Source: Sporisorium sorghi
Taxonomy: Eukaryota; Basidiomycota; Ustilaginomycetes; Ustilaginales; Ustilaginaceae
Assembly: GCA_023212695.1 (NCBI GenBank)
Contig: JALCCG010000004.1
Coordinates: 206,133-270,132, forward strand
Reading direction: 5' to 3'
Length of the DNA: 64,000 nucleotides
Positions 35,659 through 44,957 of the stretch are shown here, piece after piece. Below the pieces are notes generated by a model, which was given only the letters and a program-made list of their open reading frames with translations, did no database searches and was not told the DNA's origin. Made by a program: the position numbers and the translations under genes. Position 1 is the stretch's first letter, and the number at the start of each line of letters is the position of its first letter.

Positions 35659-36471
35659 TCATGACTTTGCTTCATCTGCCTGCTCCAAGGCATGACCTGC
35701 GAGATAAATATCGTGGACCGAATTCAGGACGTAGGTAGGCGTAACGCTGCTGCCGATCAGGTCATCCCTGCCCGACACGCCAGTCAGCACCAATGCCGTA
35801 CTCATTCCCGCCTCGTTTCCCATCCGAATATCCGTCTCAAGCCGATCCCCTGACATCAGGCATGCTTCCGCTTTCACTCCCAAAATATCAAGTGCCGTCA
35901 ATGCCGTCAAGACGGAGGGCTTGCCCATGACAGTCGTAATTCGGATGCCCGCTGTACCTTCGATGGCACCAATCATGCCGCCACAATCGGGAATATCCCC
36001 GCCGGGCATGGGACATGTTCGATCCGGATGGGTTGCAATAACATCGGCGCCGTGTTTAATTGCCTGATATGCGAAATCCAGATGCCGATAGTGAAACTCC
36101 CGATCCCACGAAACGACCACAACGTCGGTTTCCTCCGGCGTAGATGCGAATGAAATTCCGTTATCCAGCAGTTCATTCTTCAATATGTCCTCACCGATCA
36201 CGTAGACCTGTGCACCCGGATGATGCTTCTGAAGATAATGGATCGTAACGAGTGCAGGGTTCAATATATGCTTCAGTTCTACCTCAATGCCAAGCTTCGC
36301 TAATTTCTTCAGATAATTTTCTCTGGAATCAATCGTTTTGTTAGTTAAAAACAACAGCTTCTTATCCAGCCCCTGCAAATAGTGAATGGTCTCAACAGCC
36401 CCATCAATCGCCTCGGCCCCCAGATAGATCGTACCATCCAAATCAAAAATATAACCTGAAAAATGATCCAT
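35659..36471 (-). CDS. HAD-IIA family phosphatase (NagD/AraL-like)
   Basis: A cytosolic phosphatase with the C2 cap type. The catalytic GYIFDLDGTIYLG begins at residue 5, motif II is FLTNKTI, the Lys lies in VMGKPS, and the acidic motif IV is SGDRLETDIRMG. The 270-residue protein is intact. It is first in an operon with glpP, behind a GlpP-type leader, so a phosphorylated glycerol compound is a likely substrate (inference). ATG 36471 has GGAG 7 bases before it, and the frame extends to 36495. Confidence 0.88.
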   Translation of the reverse strand: MDHFSGYIFDLDGTIYLGAEAIDGAVETIHYLQGLDKKLLFLTNKTIDSRENYLKKLAKLGIEVELKHILNPALVTIHYLQKHHPGAQVYVIGEDILKNELLDNGISFASTPEETDVVVVSWDREFHYRHLDFAYQAIKHGADVIATHPDRTCPMPGGDIPDCGGMIGAIEGTAGIRITTVMGKPSVLTALTALDILGVKAEACLMSGDRLETDIRMGNEAGMSTALVLTGVSGRDDLIGSSVTPTYVLNSVHDIYLAGHALEQADEAKS

Positions 36472-36635
36472 TGTCGTTCTCCTCTGCATGTTCAATCTGT
36501 AACTTCCGCCTGCAAACGTAAATGGGACATGTTCTGGTCAGATCAGTTCTGTTATGCAATCACAGCCCCCATCCGTATGTATACATATGACAGCACCATT
36601 CCCTTTAGTCCTTGGACAAGCGATCGTACGGATAT

Positions 36636-36743
36636 AAAAAAAAAGAGAAACACTTCGCATTAAAAACGCTTTCATCCATGACAAATGAAAGGTTCGTTAT
36701 GCAAAGGGCTTCTCATCATCTCTGCCCAGCTCTATAACTTCAT
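36636..36743 (-). promoter_or_regulatory. Leader of the HAD-glpP operon: candidate GlpP antiterminator and terminator
   Basis: Transcript predicted to begin near 36743. The minus strand holds GGGCAGAGATGATGAGAA (36710-36727), then an intrinsic terminator whose arms are GAGAAGCCCTTTGCAT and ATGCGAAGTGTTTCTC, followed by nine T (36636-36644). The motif overlaps the 5' arm of the terminator, as in antitermination. A nearly identical motif precedes the glpD terminator. GlpP as the ligand is an inference from the operon. Confidence 0.78.
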
Positions 36744-36749
36744 ATGGTT

Positions 36750-36778
36750 ATACTACATCCAGCTTTTACATTTGACAA
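36750..36778 (-). promoter_or_regulatory. Promoter of the HAD-glpP leader
   Basis: TTGTCA (36773-36778), 17-base spacer, TAGTAT (36750-36755) on the minus strand. It lies just after the glpD stop, so the HAD-glpP operon has its own promoter. Confidence 0.65.
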
Positions 36779-36796
36779 GATGATAATAATTCAGAA

Positions 36797-38560
36797 TTAT
36801 CGAATCACGGCTGAGATGGTGGGAGAATCCTCCTCTTTCTCTTGGGTGTCCACCATTTCTACATGTTCCCTACCCAAAGGATACGGAAACAGCTCCGTCC
36901 TGTCGCCTGCAGGAGCCCCCCATGCCAACTGCAATTGATCCTGCAGCAGCTCCAGTTGTCTGTCAACTTCCTCTTGACTCCATTCTAAATAATCCTTCAT
37001 TATCTCGATTACAGGAGCGATTAACCTCTCGGCCCTTGGCCGGTCAAACAGTACCCAGCCCGTTCTTCTTAGCAGAAAATCAACAGCGGTTATTGTCATC
37101 TCATGTTCTATGGAGTACTGGATTTCTGCTCGCAGCACTCTAATTTCCATCGATTCCGACGCCTGCGAAGCAGCATGAATCCGATGAAGCAGCTCTTTTG
37201 TATTAGAGCCGTATCGGGTCATCAAGCCCAGCATGAGCTCCGACGGGATGCCAAGCGATTTCCCCTGCTTAACCAGCATTTCTCGCAATTCCTCATAAGT
37301 AAGACCATTCAGCTCTCCGCCGCTTATCGGTACCCGGTCTGTTGTACAAGGAGGATAGATGGTGCCATCTGCCTCTTGAAGCTGTCTGGCAGCCAGGTTC
37401 ACAACCTTCTCGGCCATTTTCCGAAATCCGGTCAGCTTTCCGCCTGCAATGGTAATCAATCCAGAATCGGATACAACCATTTCGTCCTTTCCGGATATCT
37501 CCGAGGGCCCCTTCCCTTCCTCGCGCACGAGAGGACGAAGTCCAGACCAGCCCGCTTCGATATCGCTTATCTTCAAATGGACATCCGGGAAAGCATGACG
37601 AACCGCATCAAGGAGATACCGCCGATCTTCAGCGGTAACGCCCGGCGTCTCCGTTGCACCTTCGTATACGGTATCGGTTGTTCCGATGTAGGTCTTGCCC
37701 TCCCTGGGAATAACGAATATCATTCGGCCACCGGGCACATCAAAATAAGCAGCTTGTCGTATCGGGAGCTTCGCATGATCCACCACCAGGTGAACGCCCT
37801 TGGTGAATAATAATGACCTGCCTTTCAGCGAATTGTCCTTCTGCCTGACCTGATCTGCCCATAGACCGGTTGCATTCACGATTTTTTTGGCGAATACCTC
37901 ATAGGTTTCCCCGCTCCATTGATCCTCCACGTGAGCACCTACCACTCTTCCCCCGCGATAAATAAATGCGCATACTTTAGCGTAATTCGCGATCAGCGCT
38001 CCCCTGGCCCGTGCAGACTTCATCACTTCAACCGTTAGCCGTGCATCATCGGTGCGATATTCGTAATAATAACCGCAGCCTCGTAACCCCTCCTTACGAA
38101 GGAGCGGCTCCAGCGCTAGGGTTCCCTCGCGTCGGAACATGGTCACCCGCTCACTGCCCTTGACCCCCGCCAGCCATTCATGCAGATACAATCCGATGGC
38201 TCTGGCCAAATAACCGTAGGTGCCTTTCTTATAAATAGGCATTAGCATCGGAATCGGCTCCACAAGATGCGGAGCGCTCCGGTGAAGCAGCGCCCGCTCG
38301 TAGCCTGCTTCACGTACCAAGCCAAGCTCTCCCTGCCGCAAATACCGGAGACCGGCATGGATCAGCTTCGTCGATCTGCTGCTTGTTCCCGAAGCCAAAT
38401 CGCCCATCTCGACCAAACCGACGGCCATCCCCCTGCAGCTGGCGTCCCAAGCAATTCCCGCACCCGTGATACCGCCGCCAATCACCAGCACATCCAGCTT
38501 GCTAGCCGACATGTCCTGCAAATATTGGGTCCGCATCCTAGCGGATAAGCTTGTGCCCAC
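36797..38560 (-). CDS. glpD: Aerobic glycerol-3-phosphate dehydrogenase
   Basis: A membrane-associated flavoenzyme that oxidises glycerol-3-phosphate to dihydroxyacetone phosphate and passes electrons to quinone. The 587-residue protein has the FAD site DVLVIGGGITGAGIAWDASCRG, then ASGTSSRSTKLIHAGLRYL, FVIPREGKTYIGTTDT and the C-terminal DAO_C domain with LLRRTGWVLFDRP. The start is GTG 38560 with AGGGAGGGG about 8 bases before it. It is preceded by a GlpP-type leader. glpF and glpK are not in the window. Confidence 0.95.
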   Translation of the reverse strand: MGTSLSARMRTQYLQDMSASKLDVLVIGGGITGAGIAWDASCRGMAVGLVEMGDLASGTSSRSTKLIHAGLRYLRQGELGLVREAGYERALLHRSAPHLVEPIPMLMPIYKKGTYGYLARAIGLYLHEWLAGVKGSERVTMFRREGTLALEPLLRKEGLRGCGYYYEYRTDDARLTVEVMKSARARGALIANYAKVCAFIYRGGRVVGAHVEDQWSGETYEVFAKKIVNATGLWADQVRQKDNSLKGRSLLFTKGVHLVVDHAKLPIRQAAYFDVPGGRMIFVIPREGKTYIGTTDTVYEGATETPGVTAEDRRYLLDAVRHAFPDVHLKISDIEAGWSGLRPLVREEGKGPSEISGKDEMVVSDSGLITIAGGKLTGFRKMAEKVVNLAARQLQEADGTIYPPCTTDRVPISGGELNGLTYEELREMLVKQGKSLGIPSELMLGLMTRYGSNTKELLHRIHAASQASESMEIRVLRAEIQYSIEHEMTITAVDFLLRRTGWVLFDRPRAERLIAPVIEIMKDYLEWSQEEVDRQLELLQDQLQLAWGAPAGDRTELFPYPLGREHVEMVDTQEKEEDSPTISAVIR

Positions 38561-38605
38561 CTGACATTCCCCTCCCTGAATCTATTAAGAAAAACGTATA
38601 AATCT

Positions 38606-38703
38606 AAAAAAGAACCGCATCTGCTGAATGCATACTGAAATACAGTACGCATTGAAGCAAAAGGGTTCTCCATGATCTCTGCCCGTTTATGCAATAAATA
38701 TGA
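38606..38703 (-). promoter_or_regulatory. Leader of glpD: candidate GlpP antiterminator and terminator
   Basis: After a transcript start near 38703, the minus strand holds GGGCAGAGATCATGGAGAA (38666-38684), then AGAACC...GGTTCT enclosing CAGTATGCATT-like inner arms, followed by six T (38606-38611). The hairpin ends 45 bases before the glpD GTG. Motif and layout match the leader of HAD-glpP at 36636-36743. Confidence 0.82.
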
Positions 38704-38709
38704 TTATTC

Positions 38710-38738
38710 ATTATATGTTGCTTTTATGCTTATGTCTA
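38710..38738 (-). promoter_or_regulatory. Promoter of glpD
   Basis: TAGACA (38733-38738), 17-base spacer, perfect TATAAT (38710-38715) on the minus strand, about 150 bases upstream of the coding start. Confidence 0.7.
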
Positions 38739-38774
38739 CATAGAACCTGTTATTAGAACTTTGCAGGTCTAATG

Positions 38775-39632
38775 TCATTTTTTTCGTAAAGCCGATGGAG
38801 CCATTCGCTTATATTTCTTGAAGGTCCGGCTGAAATAATAAATATCGTTGAATCCGGTAGCAGCCGCAATTTCCGATACCGTAAGCGGACTTTCGCGGAG
38901 CAGGTAATCCGCCCGGTTAAGCCTGGTTTCATTCACGTACTCCGTCACGGTCCGGCCGCTGATCTCCTTGAACAATCGGCTGAAATGAAATCGGCTGAGA
39001 CCGGCCATGCCGGATAACAGCTCCACGGACAGATCGTCCCGGTAATGCTCTTCAATGTATTTGAATATCGGCGCAAACCGCTCCACATTTTTCATTCGCT
39101 CCACGTATTCGTCCTGTGTGAGAACCGTGGCGACATAACCTCGCAGCAGCAGCGTAAGCAGCCGGTACAGCTCCGATTTGATGGCCAGCTCATAGCCGAA
39201 TTCCTGCCGTTCCAGCTCCTTGATAATGGATAGCATGGGTGCCAGCGCATCATCCCCGTTGATTCGGTTCTCGAAGATCAGACGGTTCTGGGTGATCGGT
39301 GTGATGAATTTCATCTCGGGCGCATCCAGGGAATGGCTCTGCAGCAGCGAGAAATCAGCGATTAACGCATAATAAAACAAATGTTCCGACTGGCTGAGCC
39401 CGTAATGCAGTTCATTCCGGTTAATGACGATCATATCGCCTTCCTTGGCGGTGAAGGTGGACGATCCGCATTCCAGCGTCGCTTCCCCCGAAACAAAATA
39501 CAGAATTTCAAGATGCTCATGCCAATGATGGTTAAATAAAACCTGTCCCCGGCCATCAAACTCGCAACGATGAACCTTGATTGGAAACTGAGGATCCGGC
39601 ATCGTCATCGGTTCTCGCAGTGTTTTGTCCAA
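38775..39632 (-). CDS. AraC family transcriptional regulator (cupin sensor)
   Basis: The protein has an N-terminal cupin domain (HHWHEHLEILYFVSGEATL, about residues 25-110) and a C-terminal double HTH of about 100 residues with LSRFHFSRLFKEISGRTVTEYVNETRLNRA and FNDIYYFSRTFKKYKRMAPSALRK. I choose TTG 39632 as the start because GGAG lies 9 bases before it (285 codons); the frame extends to 39683. It is divergent from a three-gene sugar operon and probably controls it. Confidence 0.9.
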   Translation of the reverse strand: MDKTLREPMTMPDPQFPIKVHRCEFDGRGQVLFNHHWHEHLEILYFVSGEATLECGSSTFTAKEGDMIVINRNELHYGLSQSEHLFYYALIADFSLLQSHSLDAPEMKFITPITQNRLIFENRINGDDALAPMLSIIKELERQEFGYELAIKSELYRLLTLLLRGYVATVLTQDEYVERMKNVERFAPIFKYIEEHYRDDLSVELLSGMAGLSRFHFSRLFKEISGRTVTEYVNETRLNRADYLLRESPLTVSEIAAATGFNDIYYFSRTFKKYKRMAPSALRKK

Positions 39633-39714
39633 TGCTCTGATCTCCTTCCCGTAAGACAGCACAATTGTACAAACAAACAGCACGGTTTATCATGGTGTCT
39701 TCCTCTAAAAGGAT

Positions 39715-39720
39715 TATAAT
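39715..39720 (+). promoter_or_regulatory. Isolated -10 element of the first sugar operon
   Basis: A perfect TATAAT 38 bases before the Gfo/Idh start, with no recognisable -35 box at the right distance. This fits an AraC-dependent promoter, with the divergent araC-type gene as the candidate activator. Confidence 0.5.
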
Positions 39721-39758
39721 ACGAAAGTGTAATGCAGTAAATTCAGAGGAGTGAAATC

Positions 39759-40817
39759 ATGAAATCTATTAATGTTGGCGTCATTGGCACTGGATCGATC
39801 TCTGCTATGCATTTGCAATCCTATCAAAAACATGCGAACGCGAATTTGCTCGCCGTGTGTGATTTAAATGAAGAAAGAGCACAGCGTGCAGCTGAAAAAT
39901 ACGGCGCTACCAAAGTCTATACAGACTATAACGAACTTCTGGCTGATCCCGATATCGATGCGGTCAGCATCTGTACCTGGAACAATACCCATGCCGAAAT
40001 CAGCATCGCGGCACTGAATGCCGGCAAACACGTTCTGGTTGAGAAACCTCTCTGCCGTACGGTTGAGGAAGCGCTTCAAGTACAGGAAGCCGTGAAATCC
40101 TCGGGCAAGCTGCTTCAGGTCGGATTCGTAAGACGTTACGACCCTAACGCCCAGATGCTGCGTGAGTTTGCAGACAAGGGGGAATTCGGGGATATTTACT
40201 TCGCGAAGGCGTCCTCCATCCGTCGTCTCGGTAATCCGGGCGGCTGGTTCTCCGACATCGAACGTTCCGGCGGCGGCCCCCTCATCGATATCGGCGTGCA
40301 TGTCATTGACCTGTGCTGGTATATGATGGGACGTCCAAAGCCAGTTGCCGTCAGCGCAAATACATACCGGAAGCTGGGCAACCGCTCCAATGTTCGCAAC
40401 CTGTCCTTCTACAAGGCAGCTGATTACGACGCGGAGAAGAATACGGTTGAAGATATGGCAAATGCGATGATCCGTTTTGAAAACGGTGCCTCTTTGCTGG
40501 TGGACGTGAGCTTCACCCTGCACTCCAAGGAAAACCTGCAATCCGTTAAGTTGTATGGAGACAAGGGCGGATTCGAGATTGATCCTGAGGTTTCCATCGT
40601 AACCGAGAAACACGATACCATCATCAATATCCAGCCGCAAACAGACAACAAAGGATTCGACTTCGATGCCGCTTTCCAAAGCGAAGTCAATCACTTCATT
40701 TCCTGTATCGAGAACGGCACGACACCGCTCAGCCCGGTTGAAGACGGCGTTGAGATCATGAAGATTCTGTGCGGTATCTATGAATCCGCTGAGAAAGGAG
40801 CTGAAGTTCTGCTATGA
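39759..40817 (+). CDS. Gfo/Idh/MocA family oxidoreductase (inositol/sugar dehydrogenase-like)
   Basis: An NAD(P)-dependent dehydrogenase of sugars or inositols. The 352-residue protein has the Rossmann motif NVGVIGTGSISAMHLQSY, the catalytic EKPLCRT at about residue 97 and the conserved His-containing DIGVHVIDLCWYMMG near 180. It is first in a three-gene operon and overlaps the next gene by 4 bases (ATGA), so translation is coupled. The substrate is not determined. Confidence 0.92.
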   Translation: MKSINVGVIGTGSISAMHLQSYQKHANANLLAVCDLNEERAQRAAEKYGATKVYTDYNELLADPDIDAVSICTWNNTHAEISIAALNAGKHVLVEKPLCRTVEEALQVQEAVKSSGKLLQVGFVRRYDPNAQMLREFADKGEFGDIYFAKASSIRRLGNPGGWFSDIERSGGGPLIDIGVHVIDLCWYMMGRPKPVAVSANTYRKLGNRSNVRNLSFYKAADYDAEKNTVEDMANAMIRFENGASLLVDVSFTLHSKENLQSVKLYGDKGGFEIDPEVSIVTEKHDTIINIQPQTDNKGFDFDAAFQSEVNHFISCIENGTTPLSPVEDGVEIMKILCGIYESAEKGAEVLL

Positions 40818-41671
40818 AACTTGGAGTGAGCTCATACAGCCTGTATCAGGCCATGAACAAAGGCGAGATGACCATTACCGATGTCATCGACTACGTTGCA
40901 GAGATCGGCGGAGAGCATATCGAGATCGTTCCGCTCGGCTTTAACCTGAAGGAAACGCCGGAGCTGATCGATACCATCAAATCCCATGCTGCATCCAAAG
41001 GGCTTGAGATTTCCAATTATGCCATCGGCGCCAATTTTGCGGAATTGGATGACGCTGCCTATGAAGCGGAAATTGAAAGAGTTAAAGGCGAAGTGGACAT
41101 AGCGGCGGCCCTTGGCGTTAAGCTGATGCGCCATGACGTTGCTTCTTCCAAGGACTTGTCCATTACTCATTTTCTGGAGGAACTCCCGCGTCTGGCCAAT
41201 GCTTGCCGTATCATTGCCGATTACGCGGCAGAACGCGGCATCACCACCAGCGTGGAGAACCACGGATATTTCATACAGCAGAGCGACCGTGTAAAAACAC
41301 TTGTCCAAACCGTAAATCATCCAAACTTCAAAACAACCCTGGATATCGGGAATTTCCTCTGTGCGGATGAGGTATCCACCGTGGCTGTAGCCAACAATAT
41401 CGGCTTGGCCTCGATGGTTCACTTCAAGGACTTCTATTATCGCCCGGCCAAGCGTGTACCTGGATCCGGCTGGTTCAACACCTCGAGCGGCAATTGGCTC
41501 CGGGGCGCGATTGTCGGCCAAGGCGATATCGATATGCCGGAAGTCGTTCGCATCGTGAAGGAATCCGGTTATGACGGCTACATCTCGATCGAATTCGAAG
41601 GATTGGAAGATTGCCGTACGGGAGCCAAATTTGGATTGGAATATGTCCGCAAAGCATGGAATGAAGTTTAA
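40814..41671 (+). CDS. Sugar phosphate isomerase/epimerase (xylose isomerase-like TIM barrel)
   Basis: The 285-residue protein begins KLGVSSYSLYQAM and has the AP-endonuclease-2-like barrel with metal ligands in SVENHGYF, TLDIGNF, MVHFKDFYYRP and SIEFEGLED. It may isomerise or dehydrate keto-sugars or inosose, as IolE/IolI-type enzymes do; the sequence does not tell. It is coupled to the dehydrogenase gene upstream and followed 38 bases later by a second isomerase gene. Confidence 0.9.
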   Translation: MKLGVSSYSLYQAMNKGEMTITDVIDYVAEIGGEHIEIVPLGFNLKETPELIDTIKSHAASKGLEISNYAIGANFAELDDAAYEAEIERVKGEVDIAAALGVKLMRHDVASSKDLSITHFLEELPRLANACRIIADYAAERGITTSVENHGYFIQQSDRVKTLVQTVNHPNFKTTLDIGNFLCADEVSTVAVANNIGLASMVHFKDFYYRPAKRVPGSGWFNTSSGNWLRGAIVGQGDIDMPEVVRIVKESGYDGYISIEFEGLEDCRTGAKFGLEYVRKAWNEV

Positions 41672-41709
41672 TTCAGACGCACGATGGATGATATAAGGAG
41701 GATATAACG

Positions 41710-42606
41710 ATGTCGAAGCCTATCATGCCTAACAAAATTGGCGTTATTGTGGACAGCTTTCGTGTTGGCGTAAGAGAAGGTCTTATCAAGGCTCGGGATG
41801 TTGGTGCCGATGGTGTTCAGATTTATGCCGTTCATGGCGAAATGGACCCAGCCAACCTGTCTGCTTCCGCTCGCAAAGAATTGAAGGATTATATCGAATC
41901 ACTCGGACTTGAAATCTCCGCACTCGTGGGTGACCTTGGCGGACACGGCTTCCAGGACCCTGCTGAAAATGCGGCCAAGATCGAAAAATCCAAACGGATC
42001 ATGGAGCTTGGTTTGGAGCTTGGAACGAATATTATCACTACCCATATCGGTATCGTTCCGCAGGACCACAACGGCCGCGTATACGAAACGATGCACAATG
42101 CCTGCGTGGAGCTCAGCACCTTCGCAAACTCCATGAACGCATTCTTTGCCATCGAGACGGGCCCCGAGCCTTCCGCCCACTTGAAGGCATTCCTCGACGG
42201 TTTGGGTTCCAACGGCGTATCGGTTAACTTCGACCCGGCAAATATGGTCATGGTTACAGGGGATGATCCGGTACAGGGCGTGTACAACCTGAAGGATTAT
42301 ATCGTCCATACGCATGCGAAGGACGGAATCAAGCTTGCCGACTATATCGATCCTCGCGATGTATACGGCGATTTCGGATACGAGGCGCCGCCGCTGGACC
42401 ATGACTTAATCGCCGATATGGCAGAATCCGGCGAGAAGTTCCGTGAGGTTCCGCTCGGCGAAGGCGGCGTGAACTGGTCGGCATATCTGCAAGCCCTCAA
42501 AGACATTGGCTACACCGGATATCTAACGATCGAACGCGAAGTGAAAGCAAATCCGGAGGCTGACATCAAACTCGCCGTAGATTTCCTGAAGACGTTCAGA
42601 GCCTAA
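41710..42606 (+). CDS. Sugar phosphate isomerase/epimerase (xylose isomerase-like TIM barrel)
   Basis: The 298-residue protein has the barrel and metal ligands in FFAIETGPE, VNFDPANMVM, VHTHAKDGI and TIEREV near the C-terminus. It has a strong GGAGGAT site before ATG 41710. It is the third gene of the operon. A bidirectional terminator lies about 80 bases after its stop. It is not closely similar to its upstream neighbour, so the two isomerases probably act on different steps. Confidence 0.9.
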   Translation: MSKPIMPNKIGVIVDSFRVGVREGLIKARDVGADGVQIYAVHGEMDPANLSASARKELKDYIESLGLEISALVGDLGGHGFQDPAENAAKIEKSKRIMELGLELGTNIITTHIGIVPQDHNGRVYETMHNACVELSTFANSMNAFFAIETGPEPSAHLKAFLDGLGSNGVSVNFDPANMVMVTGDDPVQGVYNLKDYIVHTHAKDGIKLADYIDPRDVYGDFGYEAPPLDHDLIADMAESGEKFREVPLGEGGVNWSAYLQALKDIGYTGYLTIEREVKANPEADIKLAVDFLKTFRA

Positions 42607-42683
42607 CCGATTCATTACCATACAGAGTCTCGCTGCAACGGGTCTGGACCTAATAAGAGCCTCACGCAGCGGGCTCCATATGC

Positions 42684-42730
42684 AAAAGCAGGCAGATCAA
42701 GGATATTTCCCGATCTGCCTGCTTTTTTTT
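42684..42730. terminator. Bidirectional terminator between the two sugar operons
   Basis: AAAAGCAGGCAGATC (42684-42698) and GATCTGCCTGC (42712-42722) followed by eight T; the A-run on the left gives T on the minus strand too. Confidence 0.93.
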
Positions 42731-42755
42731 ATTCATGCCATGTTGATGAACTTAG

Positions 42756-43787
42756 TTAAGATACGGTCTGCTTCCCAGGCAATGTCTCCAAGGAGCCGTT
42801 CGCATTCGCGGAACGAATCTCGGCCTCGATAATTTCCAGTGATCCGGCAGCGCTTTCCGGTGTGCATACCGTTACGGGTGTCCCTTGTGCAACATGCTCA
42901 AGGAAATACTGGAGTTCGCGATAATAACCGGAATCACCGGACAGCTCAGCCGTAAAGCCCGGAGCATCTTCAGGATAAACCTTCAATTCATTATTCTGGA
43001 ACACAAGCGTAGCCTGCTCCAGATTCACCCGGTATCCCATATGGAACCCGTGTTCACCGCTCAGTGTCCAGTCCGCATGGGCGTTAATCACCTTACCATC
43101 CGGATAGCTGTAATGAGTGGACACGATATCGTACAGGCTGCCTTCAATGATGGTTTTGGCGAATGTGGATACCCGTTCCGGCTTGCCCATCAGCCAGTGG
43201 ATCATATCCACGTCATGGACATGCATGTCGGTGATGCAGCCTCCGCTTTTGTCCCCTTCCAGGAACCAGCCCTTCGGCGGTTCGGAGCCGCGGAAGAACT
43301 CCCCTGCTACGATGCTTCCGTATCGTCCGTCCTCCACGCAGGCTTTTAAATATTCATAAGCAGGCCAGAAACGCAGGCATTGTCCGATCATCAACGTTTT
43401 GCCTGTACGCTCTGCTGTTTTCACCATGCGCCAGGCTTCTTCTGCACTGCCTGCCATCGGCTTCTCACACATGACGTGAATGCCCTTCTCCAGCAGCATG
43501 CAGGTCATATCCGCATGTAAATAAGTCGGCAGACATACGTCCACGATATCAAGCTCTTCATTCTCCAGCATGCTGTCTACATGATCGTAGAGATGATAGG
43601 GCTCCAGATCATATACATCACGCTCAGTGGCCATATTGCCATTGGCTTTGCTGTCTTTCAGCTCATCGATACGCAGATCGCAGATGGCAACCAGCTTAAT
43701 GTCGGCACCTTCTTCCATGAGACGGACATAATTGTCGAAATGCATGCGTCCCATGAAACCAAAACCCAATATTCCGATTTTCAGCAT
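42756..43787 (-). CDS. Gfo/Idh/MocA family oxidoreductase
   Basis: The 343-residue protein starts KIGILGFGFMGRMHFDNYV (Rossmann motif), has the catalytic CEKPMAGSAEEAW and DMHVHDVDMIHWLMGKPERV. It is the second gene of a minus-strand operon behind an isomerase gene. It is a distant paralogue of the dehydrogenase at 39759 and so probably handles another sugar acid or inositol isomer. Confidence 0.92.
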   Translation of the reverse strand: MLKIGILGFGFMGRMHFDNYVRLMEEGADIKLVAICDLRIDELKDSKANGNMATERDVYDLEPYHLYDHVDSMLENEELDIVDVCLPTYLHADMTCMLLEKGIHVMCEKPMAGSAEEAWRMVKTAERTGKTLMIGQCLRFWPAYEYLKACVEDGRYGSIVAGEFFRGSEPPKGWFLEGDKSGGCITDMHVHDVDMIHWLMGKPERVSTFAKTIIEGSLYDIVSTHYSYPDGKVINAHADWTLSGEHGFHMGYRVNLEQATLVFQNNELKVYPEDAPGFTAELSGDSGYYRELQYFLEHVAQGTPVTVCTPESAAGSLEIIEAEIRSANANGSLETLPGKQTVS

Positions 43788-43811
43788 CCTATATTCCCTC
43801 CGTATCCCTTA

Positions 43812-44699
43812 TTATGATTGGCCTTGGCGCTGGCGCGCGTCAGGCTGGCGCAATGACGGTGTACGTCCGAGAATCGCATCCATTGCATTGGATGTATTAA
43901 AAATGATCTGCTCCGAATAGTGGGTATAGGCCGGGATCATCTCTGCCGTAACATAGTTGTCATAGCCGATTAAACGCAGCGCTTCCACCACGGCCGGGTA
44001 ATCAACGTCTCCTGCCAGCAAATCAACAAAGCCGTGCAGCCCGCCAGCTTGCCTGCGGTAGTCCTTGAAATGGACTTTTTTGATCCGCTGACCCAGAATC
44101 CGAATCCACTGCTCGGGATAACCGTTATGAACAACATTCCCTACGTCAAAATAGGAGCCGACATAATCGGAACCGATCTCGTCAATGAAATTTCGCAATT
44201 CCAGCGGCGACAGCAGAAATTTGTTCCACACATTCTCAAGCGCGATGGCAACACCGGCACTCTCTGCAAACGGCACCAGCTTACGAATGGATTCTTGAGC
44301 GCGATCGTATGCATATTCGTAATCAATCACGGAGGAGCCAGGGATGAAATCGACGCCGACCGCGCCGGGGATAACCAAAATGGCGTCCACACCGAATGCG
44401 GCAGCCAGTTCCAGCTGCTTCTTGCAAACATCCATCGCTTTTTCACGGACAGCCGGGTCTTCGCTTGTCATTGGATAATCCCAATAAAGGCCTGTTGCCA
44501 GTCCTGCAATTTCCAGGTCCGCGTCTTTCAGCTGTGCAGCGATGTTCTGCACTTCCTTATCACCGGCTTGGAGCCCAAGCTCGCCCGTTTGGTTTAATGA
44601 CAATTCGATACCGTCAAACCCAGCTTCTTTTGCCAATCGGATGCAGTCGGAGATGGCCGCATCCCCTTGGAATGACCAAATGTTAATCCCTTTCTTCAT
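43812..44699 (-). CDS. Sugar phosphate isomerase/epimerase (hydroxypyruvate isomerase-like)
   Basis: The 295-residue TIM barrel begins GINIWSFQGDAAISDCIRLAKEAGFDGIELSLN, with metal ligands in ALENVWNKFLLSPLE, YFDVGNVV, KVHFKDYRR and TAEMIPAYTH. It is first in an operon with the Gfo/Idh gene 24 bases downstream and is divergent from an AraC-type regulator. The layout mirrors the operon at 39.8-42.6 kb. Confidence 0.9.
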   Translation of the reverse strand: MKKGINIWSFQGDAAISDCIRLAKEAGFDGIELSLNQTGELGLQAGDKEVQNIAAQLKDADLEIAGLATGLYWDYPMTSEDPAVREKAMDVCKKQLELAAAFGVDAILVIPGAVGVDFIPGSSVIDYEYAYDRAQESIRKLVPFAESAGVAIALENVWNKFLLSPLELRNFIDEIGSDYVGSYFDVGNVVHNGYPEQWIRILGQRIKKVHFKDYRRQAGGLHGFVDLLAGDVDYPAVVEALRLIGYDNYVTAEMIPAYTHYSEQIIFNTSNAMDAILGRTPSLRQPDARQRQGQS

Positions 44700-44957
44700 G
44701 ACGAATCCCTCCTCAAATCAATAGGTTGATTGATGCAGCTTCCACTTTCACATGGAAGTCTTTGAAAATAAATTGAAAGATTCATGTAACGCAACATTTG
44801 ACTTTTTCCGTCAAGTTGTAAATAAACCATCAGGATGTAATAATACTTATATAATAAATAAATATTCCATCAAATGATTTAGATAGAAAAGTGATTATTT
44901 GGACAATTCCGTTCTCTTCAAAAATTTTATTTCATCCCTTTCTGGAGTGATTTATCT

